Below, piece by piece: positions 1 through 12,151 of a stretch of DNA of 64,000 nucleotides. This DNA comes from Lentinus brumalis. Lineage: Eukaryota > Basidiomycota > Agaricomycetes > Polyporales > Polyporaceae. The position numbers were made by a program, and so were the translations under genes. Under the pieces are notes generated by a model that saw only the letters and a program-made list of their open reading frames with translations, made no database searches and was not told the DNA's origin. Within the stretch, counting starts at the first letter, position 1. Each line of letters starts with the position of its first letter. The stretch covers positions 806,001 through 870,000 of the forward strand of contig MARA01000004.1 of the NCBI GenBank assembly GCA_001792895.1, given 5' to 3'.

Positions 1-313
1 GGAAGGTGGGGCGATGGATAAGCAAGAACATCACTCACCTTGCGGTGCACCCGGGGCTGGTGGTAGGTACGCCACCGAGTTGACGTAGTTCTGGCCGGCT
101 TTCAGGACAGACTCTTGCGAGAATGAGCTCTGTGCGGACCGAGTCCATGCGATCGCCGTGGAATCGCGAGAGGCAGAAAGGATGAGATCGTTTGTCGGGG
201 ACGCGACGGCTTTGACCTAGAATTGGTGAGCGTTGGAGTAAGCAGAGCTAGCGGGTGTAGCGACGCACATCGTTGGCGTGCGCGGACAATGAGGCAGACA
301 GTCTGTACGGCAT
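1..313 (-). CDS. doa1: Doa1/Ufd3/PLAA-like WD40 protein, 5' part only
   Basis: Only the first two exons lie in the window; the gene runs off the left edge. Exon 1 (313 to 269) starts MPYRLSASLSAHANDV. A 52-bp intron with a gtgcgt donor follows, and exon 2 (216 to 39) reads KAVASPTNDLILSASRDS..., ending in a clean gtgagt donor. This is the first blade of a WD40 propeller (S-A-H-x-x-D-V-K, then L-S-A-S-R-D) followed by SFSQESVLKAGQNYVNSV. The pattern fits the N-terminus of the family of yeast Doa1/Ufd3 and animal phospholipase A2-activating protein. Family members bind ubiquitin and Cdc48/p97 and act in ubiquitin-dependent degradation and sorting. The PFU and PUL domains that would settle the call lie outside the window, so the family name is inference from the N-terminus. 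Confidence 0.7.
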
Positions 314-2794
314 AGCGGGTCGGTAGGTCGTGAACAGATCGTGAAGGAGCGAGAGAGAGTCTGGGTGTGGTTCGGAGCAAACGGACGGACTTGACGCAGA
401 GCGCGATGAGAGGATTTGAGTCGCAGCGAACTCAGTTGAGCCTCGAACTTTCGATAACCGACCGTGCTCAGCCCAAACTTCCGAATCCGAATCCGACACC
501 GTCCACCGGCCTTGCATGCCCTCTGCTGTGATCTCGCGATACGCTCCTCGTCATCGGCTCGCTACTGCAGCTGCCCATCCCTCGCGCTCTCGACCGCGCA
601 CACCGAGACGCGTCGGGGGATCTGCGCGTTCCTCCTGCTCGCTATATCGGGTCGCGTCAAGTGCTCAGCTCAGCTCTCCCCCATTGGTCGTCTCACGCAG
701 CCGTTCGAATTCACAGACGGTGATGAAAGATCATGTATTCAGATTCATCTAGCACAAGGAAACCTGCCACACTAGCTATGTACAACACAGGGACAACACG
801 TACTGAGAAATTGAATGTACACCACACTAACGAGCCCCAGATACGTGGGAATGCGCAGCCAGGGAGATACGGAGGTGCGATACTATGCCTTGCACCAGTT
901 AATTCATCTCCTGCGAGTGCCTCACGATGCAGTTCGTCGACCGTGGAGTTTCGAGGCGCGACGACTTGCCAAATCATGAGGGGATGAAGAGCACCTCACC
1001 TGCCGCCCACCTTTTTGTCTCCTCGTCGTTTAGGGCAGGCCTTTCTCACGCTTCCAACGAAGATCCCTCGCCCGATCCATATGGAGCTTCAATCTTGGAC
1101 CCGACATTCCGGAAAACATCTCGATAACCAACGTCTCCGCCACTCGGATCCCTGCGCGTCGGCGTCCTCTCTTTCGCGAGCATCGCTGCATCATCTGCAA
1201 TCCTACCCGATAACCACGCGGCCCTCGAACGGGGTTCCCAGTGTCCGCTGCGAGTCGCGACAACGGTCTGATGTCAACTTGCAACAGCTCCACACCCTCG
1301 TTCTTGACTCCGAGCGGAATAAGGAGTCCACACGTCCTGGTACCGTCCGTTGCCTTACCCGACCATATCTACAGCAGAATGCGCGTCCATCAGACCTCTG
1401 GCGATGCACGCGACCGCATGGGAGAGACCCCATCTGTTCGACAACCCCTGGGCCCGGTAACCGTCCCGTAAATGTTGAATTACTCCCACCACCAGTACCC
1501 AGTCCTGTCGGGCCTCGTACATTGGATTGCCATGCTCGACTCATGAGCTTCTTTGACGCAACCCTCCGTCCGTTCCCCAACTCATGTTCATGCAAAGTCA
1601 GGGGGACGGCCGCCGGGCGGCGACCCCTCTAGCACGCGTATTTACGGGTGCGGCGTCCGCGGGATGCGGGTCTTTCAGTATCCAACTCTCGAAGAGCATT
1701 GCCTCACACGGACGAACTGGACCCAGGACTCTCCACCCCTCGTGGTCAGCGGTCTCCGTCACGCCTGACAGTCGGCTTCGAGTCTTAAGTAGCCGGAACT
1801 CCACCATGTCGCTCATCATTTATCCAGAATCCCCACCCCGCTCGCCACGGGACAGCCCTAGTGTATGTCAAGCGTACTTACATAGCCGGGGGCAAGCGGA
1901 GTGAAGAACTTCGCCTGCGCCCAGCCTTGCTCGGGAACAACACCTCCGCAGGCCCTCCACCTCGCTAACCCCGGATTCTTCAACGTATTCTGGACGTAAT
2001 ACAAGACGCTCTGTCTCGGACGGTTGTGATTGGGCGACGAGGCAGCCAATCTCACAATTGCGCCCGTCCTCTTCCGCCGATTTTCTCTCCAGACGCAGCG
2101 GCTAGGCCTCGGCGACGGGCGTGCTTCTCAGCTCATTCATCCCCGAGCGTTGCTCATGAGCCAGAAGCCTCACACGCCATCGCTCGGCGCCCAAGTAGCT
2201 TGAGACAGAGCTAGACCGTTGGCGAGACATTGTCTAGTCTCTGGACACGGCCGCCAGCTCCACACGCATATAGCTAGCTACTCAGTACGGCACAATCAAG
2301 GGACATTCTCGCAGACTGGGTATATCGTGGTTGGCGACTCTGCTCAATCTGACTCTGCAACTAACAGGCGGGCACCAGCAGGCCCAACACGAGGACATCC
2401 TGGCTGTGCGCAGTGGGTCTCAGAATTCAAGGCACGCCGAGTTTTCGGGATAGGCCACGCATCTATGTCCCCCATCCGGTCAGCGTACCTCGACACATGT
2501 GCATGTGTGCCTGTGGGCGTGCGGGCCCAGGCTATCGTGGCCTGCCGCGACACCGCCGGCCATGGAGCGCTACGGGAGTATCACGCTAATAACGCCATCG
2601 TGCAAGAACATCGATATCACAAGTACCATACATGCAAAGCGCAGCGGAAGGAGAGCAATCGACAGCAACAGAGAGGATAACGCCGAGCCCAGAAGCACGC
2701 CGAGAGACCAGAATATCAGTTGGACCGAAGACGACGAGGCAGCGAGTCTTGAGGAGAGCAGACAGTGAGGACGAGGTATAGCCAGCGTAGTAGC
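314..2794. other. Gene-free stretch of 2.5 kb
   Basis: I recognise no protein, RNA gene or obvious repeat here. Open frames of up to about 200 codons occur on both strands, but they overlap one another, have no family resemblance and no coherent splice structure. The left part must hold the promoter of the Doa1-like gene and the right part the 3' region of hop1. A lineage-specific short gene or an old, eroded transposon remnant cannot be excluded. Confidence 0.5.
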
Positions 2795-5700
2795 TCAGTC
2801 TCCGAGGTCGATGGGTGGTCCGAGGGATATCTTGACTTTCTTGGCCTTGACGGAACGCTCTTCTGTGCGACTGCCCTTGCGCTTCAGCGGTCCGACGCGA
2901 ATGTCAGAATCTGGAACCTGCGTCTCCTCCTGAGTCTGCGAGCCTATCGGTACGACTTGCGTCTTTTCCAAATCGGGGTCGTAAACGCTGTTGTCCGGAC
3001 CAGTGGGAAGGCTGTTCGCCGCGCTTCTGCCAATGTCGATAAGGTTAGCAAGGCACGAGGATCAAGGAGACGTTACTACTCTGCGGCAGCATGCTGGACA
3101 TCATTCTTCTTCTTGCGGCTCTTGCGCTCAGGTTTCTGTGAAAGCATCTGATCAGTGTACCGTATTAGTAGAAACACGACGCAACTGACCAGATCAGACA
3201 ATTCTAGCAGTCTTTTCTCAACTTCCGGATCAGGGTTGAAGTAGTCGTTGTACGCATTGTCGTTCTTGATCGCCTGGACGAAAACGTACTTGGGCTTTTG
3301 CAGGTTCTTGCGGCGCTGCGATGCTTTCGTCTTCGGGTTAGCCTTTCCTCCTCTGCCTCTGCGCTTGGCCGACAGAGACGTCGTCTCTATGAAGCCGGTA
3401 TCGTCCACTTCTCGGACTTCCTGCGCAATGAACCCTGTGTGATTCGATTTGATGCGTTGGATGTCCGTATTGTGGTCGGAAGCACTTACCTTCCGACTCG
3501 AGTCGTTTGAACACTTGACCGGCGACAGTAGAGTCGCACGCTAGATTAATTTGGTCTATCAGATATGAGCACACGGACGTGCGCGATACGAACCAATCAG
3601 CTTCGTGAATGCCGACAAGCTGTCGGGTCCGTGAGTCTCAAAGACCTTGATGCCTCGCCTGCATGTCGCGTGAGCACAACGACGATCGGTCGATATCGAT
3701 AGGAAGAGTCACCTTTGAATGGCGAGCGTTCTGAACCTCGCTATCATCCGTGGGTACAGATCGTGTACCACGATGAGATCCCAATTGCGGTCAGCCTTGA
3801 CACGACAGTCGAAGCAGATGAACTTGGCCGGAAGTCGGGTATCTTGAGCGCAATGATAGCCCATGCACCTATGGAGAGTTCAGAACCCAGCACGCTCCTC
3901 ATACCAATATCAGATGACAAAGTACCACAGATGAAACCACCTTCGGCAGCCGCCGTCGCACATACACGTGTCGCAATCATCGACCTAGACCTTTCGATGA
4001 GATCTGAGAAGTACCAGACAGGAATGCGGCTGACCTGCACACCACATTCGCACTCTGGCTTGCCTGTTTCGCCGTCCTGGTCCATGGGCGTCTCTTGTGC
4101 TGCGTCAACGTCCGCCCTGGAGAAAGACTCGATAGGATCCTCGGCGGTAGAGTACTCGGGCATCTGTTGCGTCTCCATGTCTGACGAAAATGCGTTCAGT
4201 ATTTTACGGCATGAGAGCGGCAGCGCAGAGCCTACCTAGCATCACGCTGTCGGCGGCGGCGGCGGAAGCGTCTGCCATGGTTAAGACATTCACCAACTGG
4301 GACTCAGTCGTGTCTGGCTCATTTGAAGACAAAGATAGAGATGCAGGGATGTCTGAAGGGGGTAAAGGTGACGTGACCCTGGTAGTGTTGCGACGCGTAT
4401 TCCTTCCCGGTCTGGGCGTCGGCGTGGGTGTTCGAGTAGGCGAAGTCGGGGCAGACGTCAAAGGCGATGGTACTACTTGCGTTTCGGCAAGCTCCTGTGT
4501 CGGCGACACGTTCTCTCCTGGATGTTGACTCCTTCTGGCCTGTAGCCATACTAAGAGCTATTCCGACAGTGATGAGACGTAATACGCACCAGCTGACCGA
4601 TGCAAGCAGGCACACTCTCGAGTCTGCCAGAATAATGGGCTTCTGCAGGATCGCCTAGCGCATTGTGCTGTTCTTCCAACGACAGTGGAATGACCGTCCC
4701 GTCCTCGTTCCGTATACCAACGGGTACGACTTGTTCAAGCGCGAGATTCTGCACCCTCGACACTGCGAAGAGGATGGGTGTAGTCAGCACGCGCCTGAGT
4801 ACCTGGTGCACTGTGACGACCGACCTGTATCTTCCATTTCGACTTCCATATGGGACTTATCACAGAGCATGCCATCGTCTCCATCCCAGACTACTCGGCG
4901 GTCCACAGCATCCTGGCGTTGCACCTCCACCTGCTGAGCGCGTTGAGCAGCTTCTTCCGCAGGTGTCAGAGGGGGTGCCGCAAACATGCTGCGATCGGTG
5001 GTACCCAGGAATGGCGCATTGTTGTCTTCGCCGCAAGGTAAGTACCCGGAGACTGACGTGACCTTGACGTCCACGCCATGGTAACCTGTATGTACAAAGC
5101 CGACGCTGCAACGCTCCGGCATCTCTCCCTTGTGATGTGTCGTCATGAACCATTTGTCCTTGTTTGTGTCACCCGCGCGGAAGTGCGGGGCTCGTAGTCG
5201 TCAGGGGTGTTGTCGTAATAGAAGAGTTTGAAGGTCGCAAAACGTCGTTCTGAGAAGCCATCAATATTAACATTCAGAGGGAGTAAGGATGACGATGACG
5301 TCACCCACTTGGAAGCGCGTCCATCTGGGTCGTGGCTTGTATGAGGTTCTTGATCAGAGTCTGTACGAAATGAGTGCGAGTCCGTCAAAACATATGACTT
5401 TACACAGACCTTCAAGCTTCGCTTGACGTCTCCCAAAGTCGGGACCTTCCCCCTCTTCGTCGCTTCGGCGACAGGGTCGTGAGCCTTCCTGGAACCAGAA
5501 CCGGACAGAGAAAGATTCGACATCTCATCTCCCAAGGTCATCACAGGTACCACCTCCGTCGTCCCAGGAACCTGGCAGTACTGACGAGCAGTGTCATAAT
5601 CGGTCAACCGGAGGAGGCACGACGAAGAGATTCACACTAAAGTTGAAGGTATATGCTTCGATGATGCTGGACTTCGCGGTGAGCAAACCATTCTAGGGCA

Positions 5701-6387
5701 GGAGAATATATGCACGCACTTGTTGGGGTCTTGATCGTCCTAGTGCGTGCGCCGATTGAGACACCATGGCGAACGAACTCGTGTGATGAACTCACAAGGT
5801 ATATGGCGAATATGAAGCTGCGTAGATACTGCTTTGACAGCGCATCAAATATCCCATTATCCTTATATCAAACGTCAACGAAGTTCTAGTGCAAAGTCAT
5901 GCGAAACTCACGAGGTAGTCTAGAAGTTTGTCCGCCTCCTCCGTGAACCCACGAGTGACGGACATGATCTTGAAGCCACTAACGTTCTTCCTAGCGTCCG
6001 AGGAGCCAAATGAGCTATCTGTGCGGGATGGCTGCGACGAAAGTGACTCTGGTCCGGCTGATGTGAGATAACCTAGGTATATGCGGATTGGCACGGGTTT
6101 TCGGGCGCATATAGTCAAGAATATAACTCACTTTCGGAGAAATTGTCGGAAGGCAACAAGTTCCTGGATACGCCAATGAGCATATAGCTCCAGTAGCGGT
6201 CGCATAACATACCTAAGATAGGTGATGCAACCCAGCCCAGCCCGCAGAAGCGTCTGTATGGACTGCAGACTCTGCTGCGAGGTTATGACGGCCTGTCCGG
6301 TGTTCCACAACGGTCAGTATATCGCCGTCGCCGTCGCCTCTCATATCGTACCTGGTGCTGTTCCGTCTTGAGGGCTTGGGCTTGCAT
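2795..6387 (-). CDS. hop1: Meiotic chromosome-axis protein Hop1 (HORMA domain, PHD finger)
   Basis: Hop1 coats the axes of meiotic chromosomes and promotes double-strand breaks and inter-homologue repair. The first exon (6387-6352) encodes MQAQALKTEQHQ. The next exon, from 6292, gives AVITSQQSLQSIQTLLRAGL, the classic start of a meiotic HORMA domain. HORMA continues through PGTTEVVPVMTLGDEMSNL (about 5610-5520) and RRFATFKLFYYDNTPDDYEP (about 5250-5190). A PHD-type zinc finger follows: CECGVQ at about 4050, an exon with CDTCMCDGGCRRWFHLW, and CMGYHC...FICFDC at about 3860-3790. The region after it probably forms a winged helix. The C-terminus is Lys/Arg-rich and ends KAKKVKISLGPPIDLGD. The HORMA-PHD layout matches fungal Hop1. 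Exons are short and numerous, and some internal borders are approximate. The gene is divergent from trs23, with 147 bp between start codons. Confidence 0.92.
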
Positions 6388-6534
6388 GACGGAAGCTTGG
6401 ACGATGCGAGGCTAGGGTGGAGATGGAGGTGCGGGACAAGTGCCATCCAAGCGGAGATCGAAACACGACGCGTCCTTGACGCGTCCCGCTCACATGCTCG
6501 TGGGGCGCTTATCGGCGCTTCACTGCTCACCGTC
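6388..6534. promoter_or_regulatory. Shared 147-bp divergent promoter of hop1 and trs23
   Basis: The two start codons face away from each other with only 147 bp between them, so both promoters must fit here or overlap the first exons. I see no clear TATA box. One partner is meiosis-specific in other fungi and the other is a housekeeping gene, so meiotic control would have to act through this short stretch or through sequences inside a gene. Confidence 0.5.
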
Positions 6535-7088
6535 ATGACCATCTTCGGTCTCTGGGTATGTCTCCCTGTGTTCCAGTGCGAGCTGGACTTGACTTGAGGC
6601 ATGTGTCTAGGTTATCAACAAAGCCGGGGGTCTCGTTTATGAGCGCAGCTTCGCAGGCACGCCGCTCATAAGTCCATGCAACTTCGGACGCTGACGCGTT
6701 CCAGCAGATGGGCTCCCGCATCTGACGTCCAACGAATATCTTGTGCTCGCCGGAACGCTGCACGGTATACACGCCATTACAAGTCGACTTTCTCCAACGG
6801 GCTCGAGCTCTGGTGCTCATGTCATATCCGGCGAGACGTTCAAGATGAACATTCTCTTGACCGCAACTGGTACGCGGTTGCAGCAGGTTGCGAGTCCCTA
6901 TCTGACCCACCCATAAAGGGACAAAATTTGTCTTGCTGACATCGTTGGTGGAACCGACGGCGGACTCTGTCCTTCAGAAAGTCTACGAGATCTATGCCGA
7001 CGCGGTCATGAAGAATCCCTTCCACACGCCTGAGATGCCTATTCGCACGGAAGGATTCGACACTCGCATAGGTGCACTCCTTGGCTGA
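6535..7088 (+). CDS. trs23: TRAPP complex subunit Trs23/TRAPPC4 (sybindin family)
   Basis: Core subunit of the TRAPP tethering complexes that activate Ypt1/Rab1 in ER-Golgi and Golgi traffic. Exon 1 encodes MTIFGLW. Exon 2 (from 6611) gives VINKAGGLVYERSFA, the longin-like start of the family. Later exons give DGLPHLTSNEYLVLAGTLHG, ITSRLSPTGSSSGAHV, then TKFVLLTSLVEPTADSVLQK and the very conserved KNPFHTPEMPIRTEGFD. At about 140 residues this is the short fungal form without the PDZ-like insert of the animal protein. Joining SFA to DGLPHLT requires an intron at 6657-6707 that begins with GC rather than GT. The next intron (gtacgc...ataaag) is ordinary. The stop at 7086-7088 leaves a short tail; a further splice there is possible but less likely. 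Confidence 0.9.
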
Positions 7089-7364
7089 GCACACCAGCTT
7101 TGCTTGTACTATCCGACCTCTCTCCTTATCTATTGGCAGCTTGTATGACACTGTTTAGTGCTGGAGAGCCCTGTTGCTGTGTAGCAGCGTCTACGACACT
7201 CGTGCGCCCGATAAGGCAAGTATAGTTGACAGGCTTCTTTCGAAGCGTACCCACAACCCGCCGGGTCCGAGGGAGTCCTGCCTTCAAGCTCGAGTACTGC
7301 TCTGAACTCGACCGCCATCTTCTCACCACGCCGTTTAACCTGCCGTTCGATCATCGTGCTCATT

Positions 7365-8441
7365 ATGCCCAAGAAGGGCGCGAACGCATCTCGTAAGTCA
7401 CTCCCATGCAGCTTCAAACCGTCGGCAGGTCTGAGCTAGTATATGCGTCCCAGGAGTGACCCACGTCCAGCCATCAATCCCGGCTCACATGAAGTCTCAT
7501 CTGTCTCGGGCTCCCTCTGTCGTACGCAAGACACAAGTGACGTTTGAAACGAACGACAGAGAAGACGAGATGGCCGTCGACGAGGAAGACGATGGCGCTG
7601 ACGACGACGGGGAAGATGACAAGCGAGTATATGTTGCCTTGTACTGTTTTTTAATACTGACCTCGCATATATGCAGTTTGGCGGAGATGTTTACGGTACT
7701 ACAAGAGTTGCAGAGTGAGCCAAGTGCTATAACCGTTGTTTGACACCTTAGTGATCCTGTGTCAGAACGGAAGGCTAGCAAATCATCCGCACGTTCTGCC
7801 GCGTTTCAGAACGAGAAGGCTGCTTTGTTTGCTGCAGCACGGAAGCGTGCGCAGGGAGCCATTCGCACAGGCACTACGTCCATGTCAGTATCTCGTTTGT
7901 CTTCCTGAACAATTTCGTTAAACTACTGCTTCAGTGAGAAGGCCCGCAGCACAGTGGCTGAACTGAAGACCCAGGAAACTTCCCCGGAGGCGACTCTCAG
8001 CAAGCTCCGAGCGCTGTGGGAAAGCCACGATGTACGCTCATATCGTCCACTGCGCTCCTCCAGGGTACTTCATTGATGTGGATACCAGGAAACTGTTCAA
8101 GGGCTCCTCGGTCACCTCACGAGTGTGGTTGAAGACGTATCTCATCGTCGTGCCGCCCAGACCAATGAATCCAGCTCAATTCGTGAGTCTCTGACAACTA
8201 TATGCGCATATAGCGGCAACTGAACTCCGTGTCAGTGGAGTCTCAGCCTCTCGCGCGCGAGAAGTCACGCAAGAAGCTATGCGCTTTTGCACATTCCCAG
8301 ATGTCGCAAAACATCGAGAATCAGAAGGTTTGTCTCATGCACTCACCACTTCCGTGCACGAATTTCTGACCTTCTTGCCTCTAGCTCGCCGCGGATGCGT
8401 CCGCTCTGATAAAGCGCTACAAGGCCTTGTTACTCTCCTAA
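7365..8441 (+). CDS. Unrecognised small coiled-coil protein with acidic N-terminal tract
   Basis: I do not recognise this protein, but the reading frame survives splicing well. Exon 1 (7365-7392) encodes MPKKGANAS and has a gtaagt donor. Exon 2 (from 7454) gives VTHVQPSIPAHMKSHLSR and an acidic run (DEEDDGADDDGEDD). Later exons give VADDPVSERKASKSSARS, FQNEKAALFAAARKRAQG, EKARSTVAELKTQETSPEAT, LRALWESHDETVQGLLGHLT and finally LAADASALIKRYKALLLS. The C-terminal two thirds are rich in Ala, Lys, Glu and Leu and look helical. About 240 residues; no signal peptide or membrane segment. It lies just after trs23 on the same strand. A chromatin or coiled-coil scaffold role would be guesswork. Confidence 0.65.
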
Positions 8442-9046
8442 TCCTACCCCAGGACTCCTGAACGGACCACCTTGTTCTCTTCCGTTGCCAGCAATCCATG
8501 CTTTCTTATGCCGGCTCTGCTTGCACGGTGTTCCATGTGCGCCGCCCCAGGTCCGTGCAGACCGGATGTCATGGTTTCCTCTCCTGCGTCAATGTGGATC
8601 TGACTCGTTATCTGGGAACTTGGGGCGGACCTGGCCCTACCCGGCCACCTGCACGGGCGTGTAATAGTTTGAGGTGGCCTGCGTTGGGCCTGCGTCCTGT
8701 CCTGGCCCGGGGTCCGTACGGCGCGACAATTCGTATGCTGACCGACTACTGCTGACCGCCATGTGAAGATGCAGCACACTTCGTTGCTTCTTGGTTGATG
8801 GACCTTGGGTCTGCAGCCTGCTAGACCGTGACTTTCGTAGTTTCTAACCTTCGGCCGACAGAAGCGCTCGGAGTGTAGAGTGGATGAGAGTCTCATGAGA
8901 GACGTTGAACCGTGACCTCGAACTTGGTTCGGCCGAGGGTCTCATGCACACAGCTTGCCTCCACCACTTCGCAGAACATATAAAGTAGCCATGGGCAAAG
9001 AACGACCAACTCACAACACTAGTCACTCGAACACCACTCGAACAAC
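8442..9046. other. Intergenic, upstream region of the Old Yellow Enzyme
   Basis: No coding potential that I can support. The stretch holds the 3' end of the preceding coiled-coil gene and the promoter of the downstream oxidoreductase, with a TATA-like box at 8978-8985. Confidence 0.5.
8978..8985 (+). promoter_or_regulatory. TATA-like box of the Old Yellow Enzyme gene
   Basis: The sequence CATATAAAG lies about 65 bp before the start codon at 9047, a suitable distance for a short 5' leader. Confidence 0.45.
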
Positions 9047-10453
<1,407 letters not shown>

Positions 10454-10576
10454 CGAGCCGTTGCAGGTTTCTGTATGAGGACGGATTCAACTCCGTCTTT
10501 TGGACACTGTCCATACAAATACATTCCCCATGGTCCAATCATACGAATACCTGACCGACGAGGACTATGGAACAGA

Positions 10577-12004
10577 CTACTGAAATGATATCAGCACTAT
10601 TCAGACTCTGCGCAAATGATGCTTACCAACTCGTACTCCGTGCGTGCTATCCTGGTATCTTTGTCCTCCTCCCGTGACAATTCGCGAGGCTTGAGGTTGA
10701 GATATTCAGCCATGAATACACGAAGGATGAGGTTCCATCTGCGCATCGTGGGAATATCGAGTGCAGTCGCATCGTCCTGAAATTCGTGGTCAGACTAGGG
10801 TAAGTCCCATGTCGGAAGTGCCAACCTTCAGAGTGTGCCAAACATGCGGGAACGGGCTAGAGATGATGTGCAGCACGTCCACTCCAAGTTTGAGGAACGG
10901 TATATGGTCATCTTCAACCCCGCCGAAGTTGAACTGCGGCCCGGCGCGGGGGACGAAGAAGGGGGTGAATTTATCCTCCGCCTTGACACCATCCTTCTCA
11001 TATACGAACGCTCCGCTGTCCGCGAGCCGCTTCTCTGCGGAAGCGATCTTGTCGAACAGCCAGGCGGTGTCGACGAAGGACGAGCGAATTTGCGGGTGAG
11101 GTGCGCCGAGAAGATCCAGCAAAATGAGATGCTCTATGGTCCCGAGTTCGGTTTTAGAGGCCGGGAGGAGCCTGCGCTTCTCGTGCGGCTTAATGTAGGT
11201 GGTCGACCACTTCTGCGCGAGGTGCCTGCAACTGTAAACCTAGGTCAGATGCCTGAAGTCAAGAAACTCACCTCGCACCGTATATTGAATCCGTGGCGGT
11301 CCAGTCCTTGAACGCCTCCTCCCCGTCAAAGAATACCAACTGCAATGTTGTCTCAGCCACATCCTCGTCATCCTCCTCTCCGTCCTCCAGGCGAGCTTGG
11401 CGCTCGTTCAGCAGAGGGTCAAGCGTTTCGGCGAGGTCTAGCATGAATGCGCATGGCGCAGCGGAGTCGGTCGCACCGAGGAACTACTACCCGACACGTC
11501 AGCATGGGCACATAAGGGTCACGGACGCGTTTGACGTGCCTGGTTTTGTGGGTACGTGGCGAAGAACTTGCTATCGAAATGTGCAGAGAGTATGACGCGC
11601 CTCGGGGCTCTTGGGTCCTTCGTTGCGATGACATTCGTGAAACGCTTAGTGCCATAAGGCGTGGTGTCAGTGAAGGTGTCCTCCTCGACGTGCCAGTTCA
11701 GCTTCTTCATAGTATTCACGATGTAGTCCTTGACCATCGTGTTGTTCTCCGTGTCAGGAGGTCTAGGTATGAGGATCTTCGACAAGTGCGAATTGGGATT
11801 ATGAGGGTCTACATTGCGGACGGGGTCGGGTGATGCGACCAGTGAAGCGATAGCTTTGGACGAGAGCGAGGTGAAGTCGCGGGGACCAAGCGTGTAAGCA
11901 TTGCAAGTTATAGAGAACACAATCAGGCCAAGCAAGCCAGAAGTCAAAAGACTATGAGTACGCCACGATACAAGCCGTGAGGGTCGTCCAGCGGAACCGG
12001 GCAT
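10577..12004 (-). CDS. Glutaminyl-peptide cyclotransferase (M28-like zinc enzyme)
   Basis: Converts N-terminal Gln or Glu of peptides to pyroglutamate. A hydrophobic segment ([20 protein letters not shown]) near residue 20 suggests a secretory or Golgi-anchored protein. Zinc and catalytic motifs are in order: SAHFDSK (metal Asp), [23 protein letters not shown] (catalytic and metal Glu), [24 protein letters not shown] and PFPHVWHT (metal His). Between YPQNQ and FLGATD the frame is kept only by an intron at 11484-11539 that begins with GC. I end the gene at a TAG reached by splicing a last 47-bp intron with a good CTGAT branch site; without that splice it would end at 10597, adding eight residues. 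It lies 147 bp downstream of the RNA polymerase gene on the same strand. Confidence 0.9.
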
Positions 12005-12151
12005 AGTGGTGGATGGGAGAGCGCGGCAGGCGCCTCAGGCCCTCTACTAGATCTATACAGAGACCGGCCTGAACCAGGGCTGTATGATCACAATACGGGT
12101 ACACATATTACATCCGAACCAGCCATGACACAAACACAATGCTCTGGGTAT

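Noticed and set aside
2219..2680. 153-codon plus-strand frame
   Set aside because: No family resemblance and no coherent start context; overlaps another open frame of similar quality.
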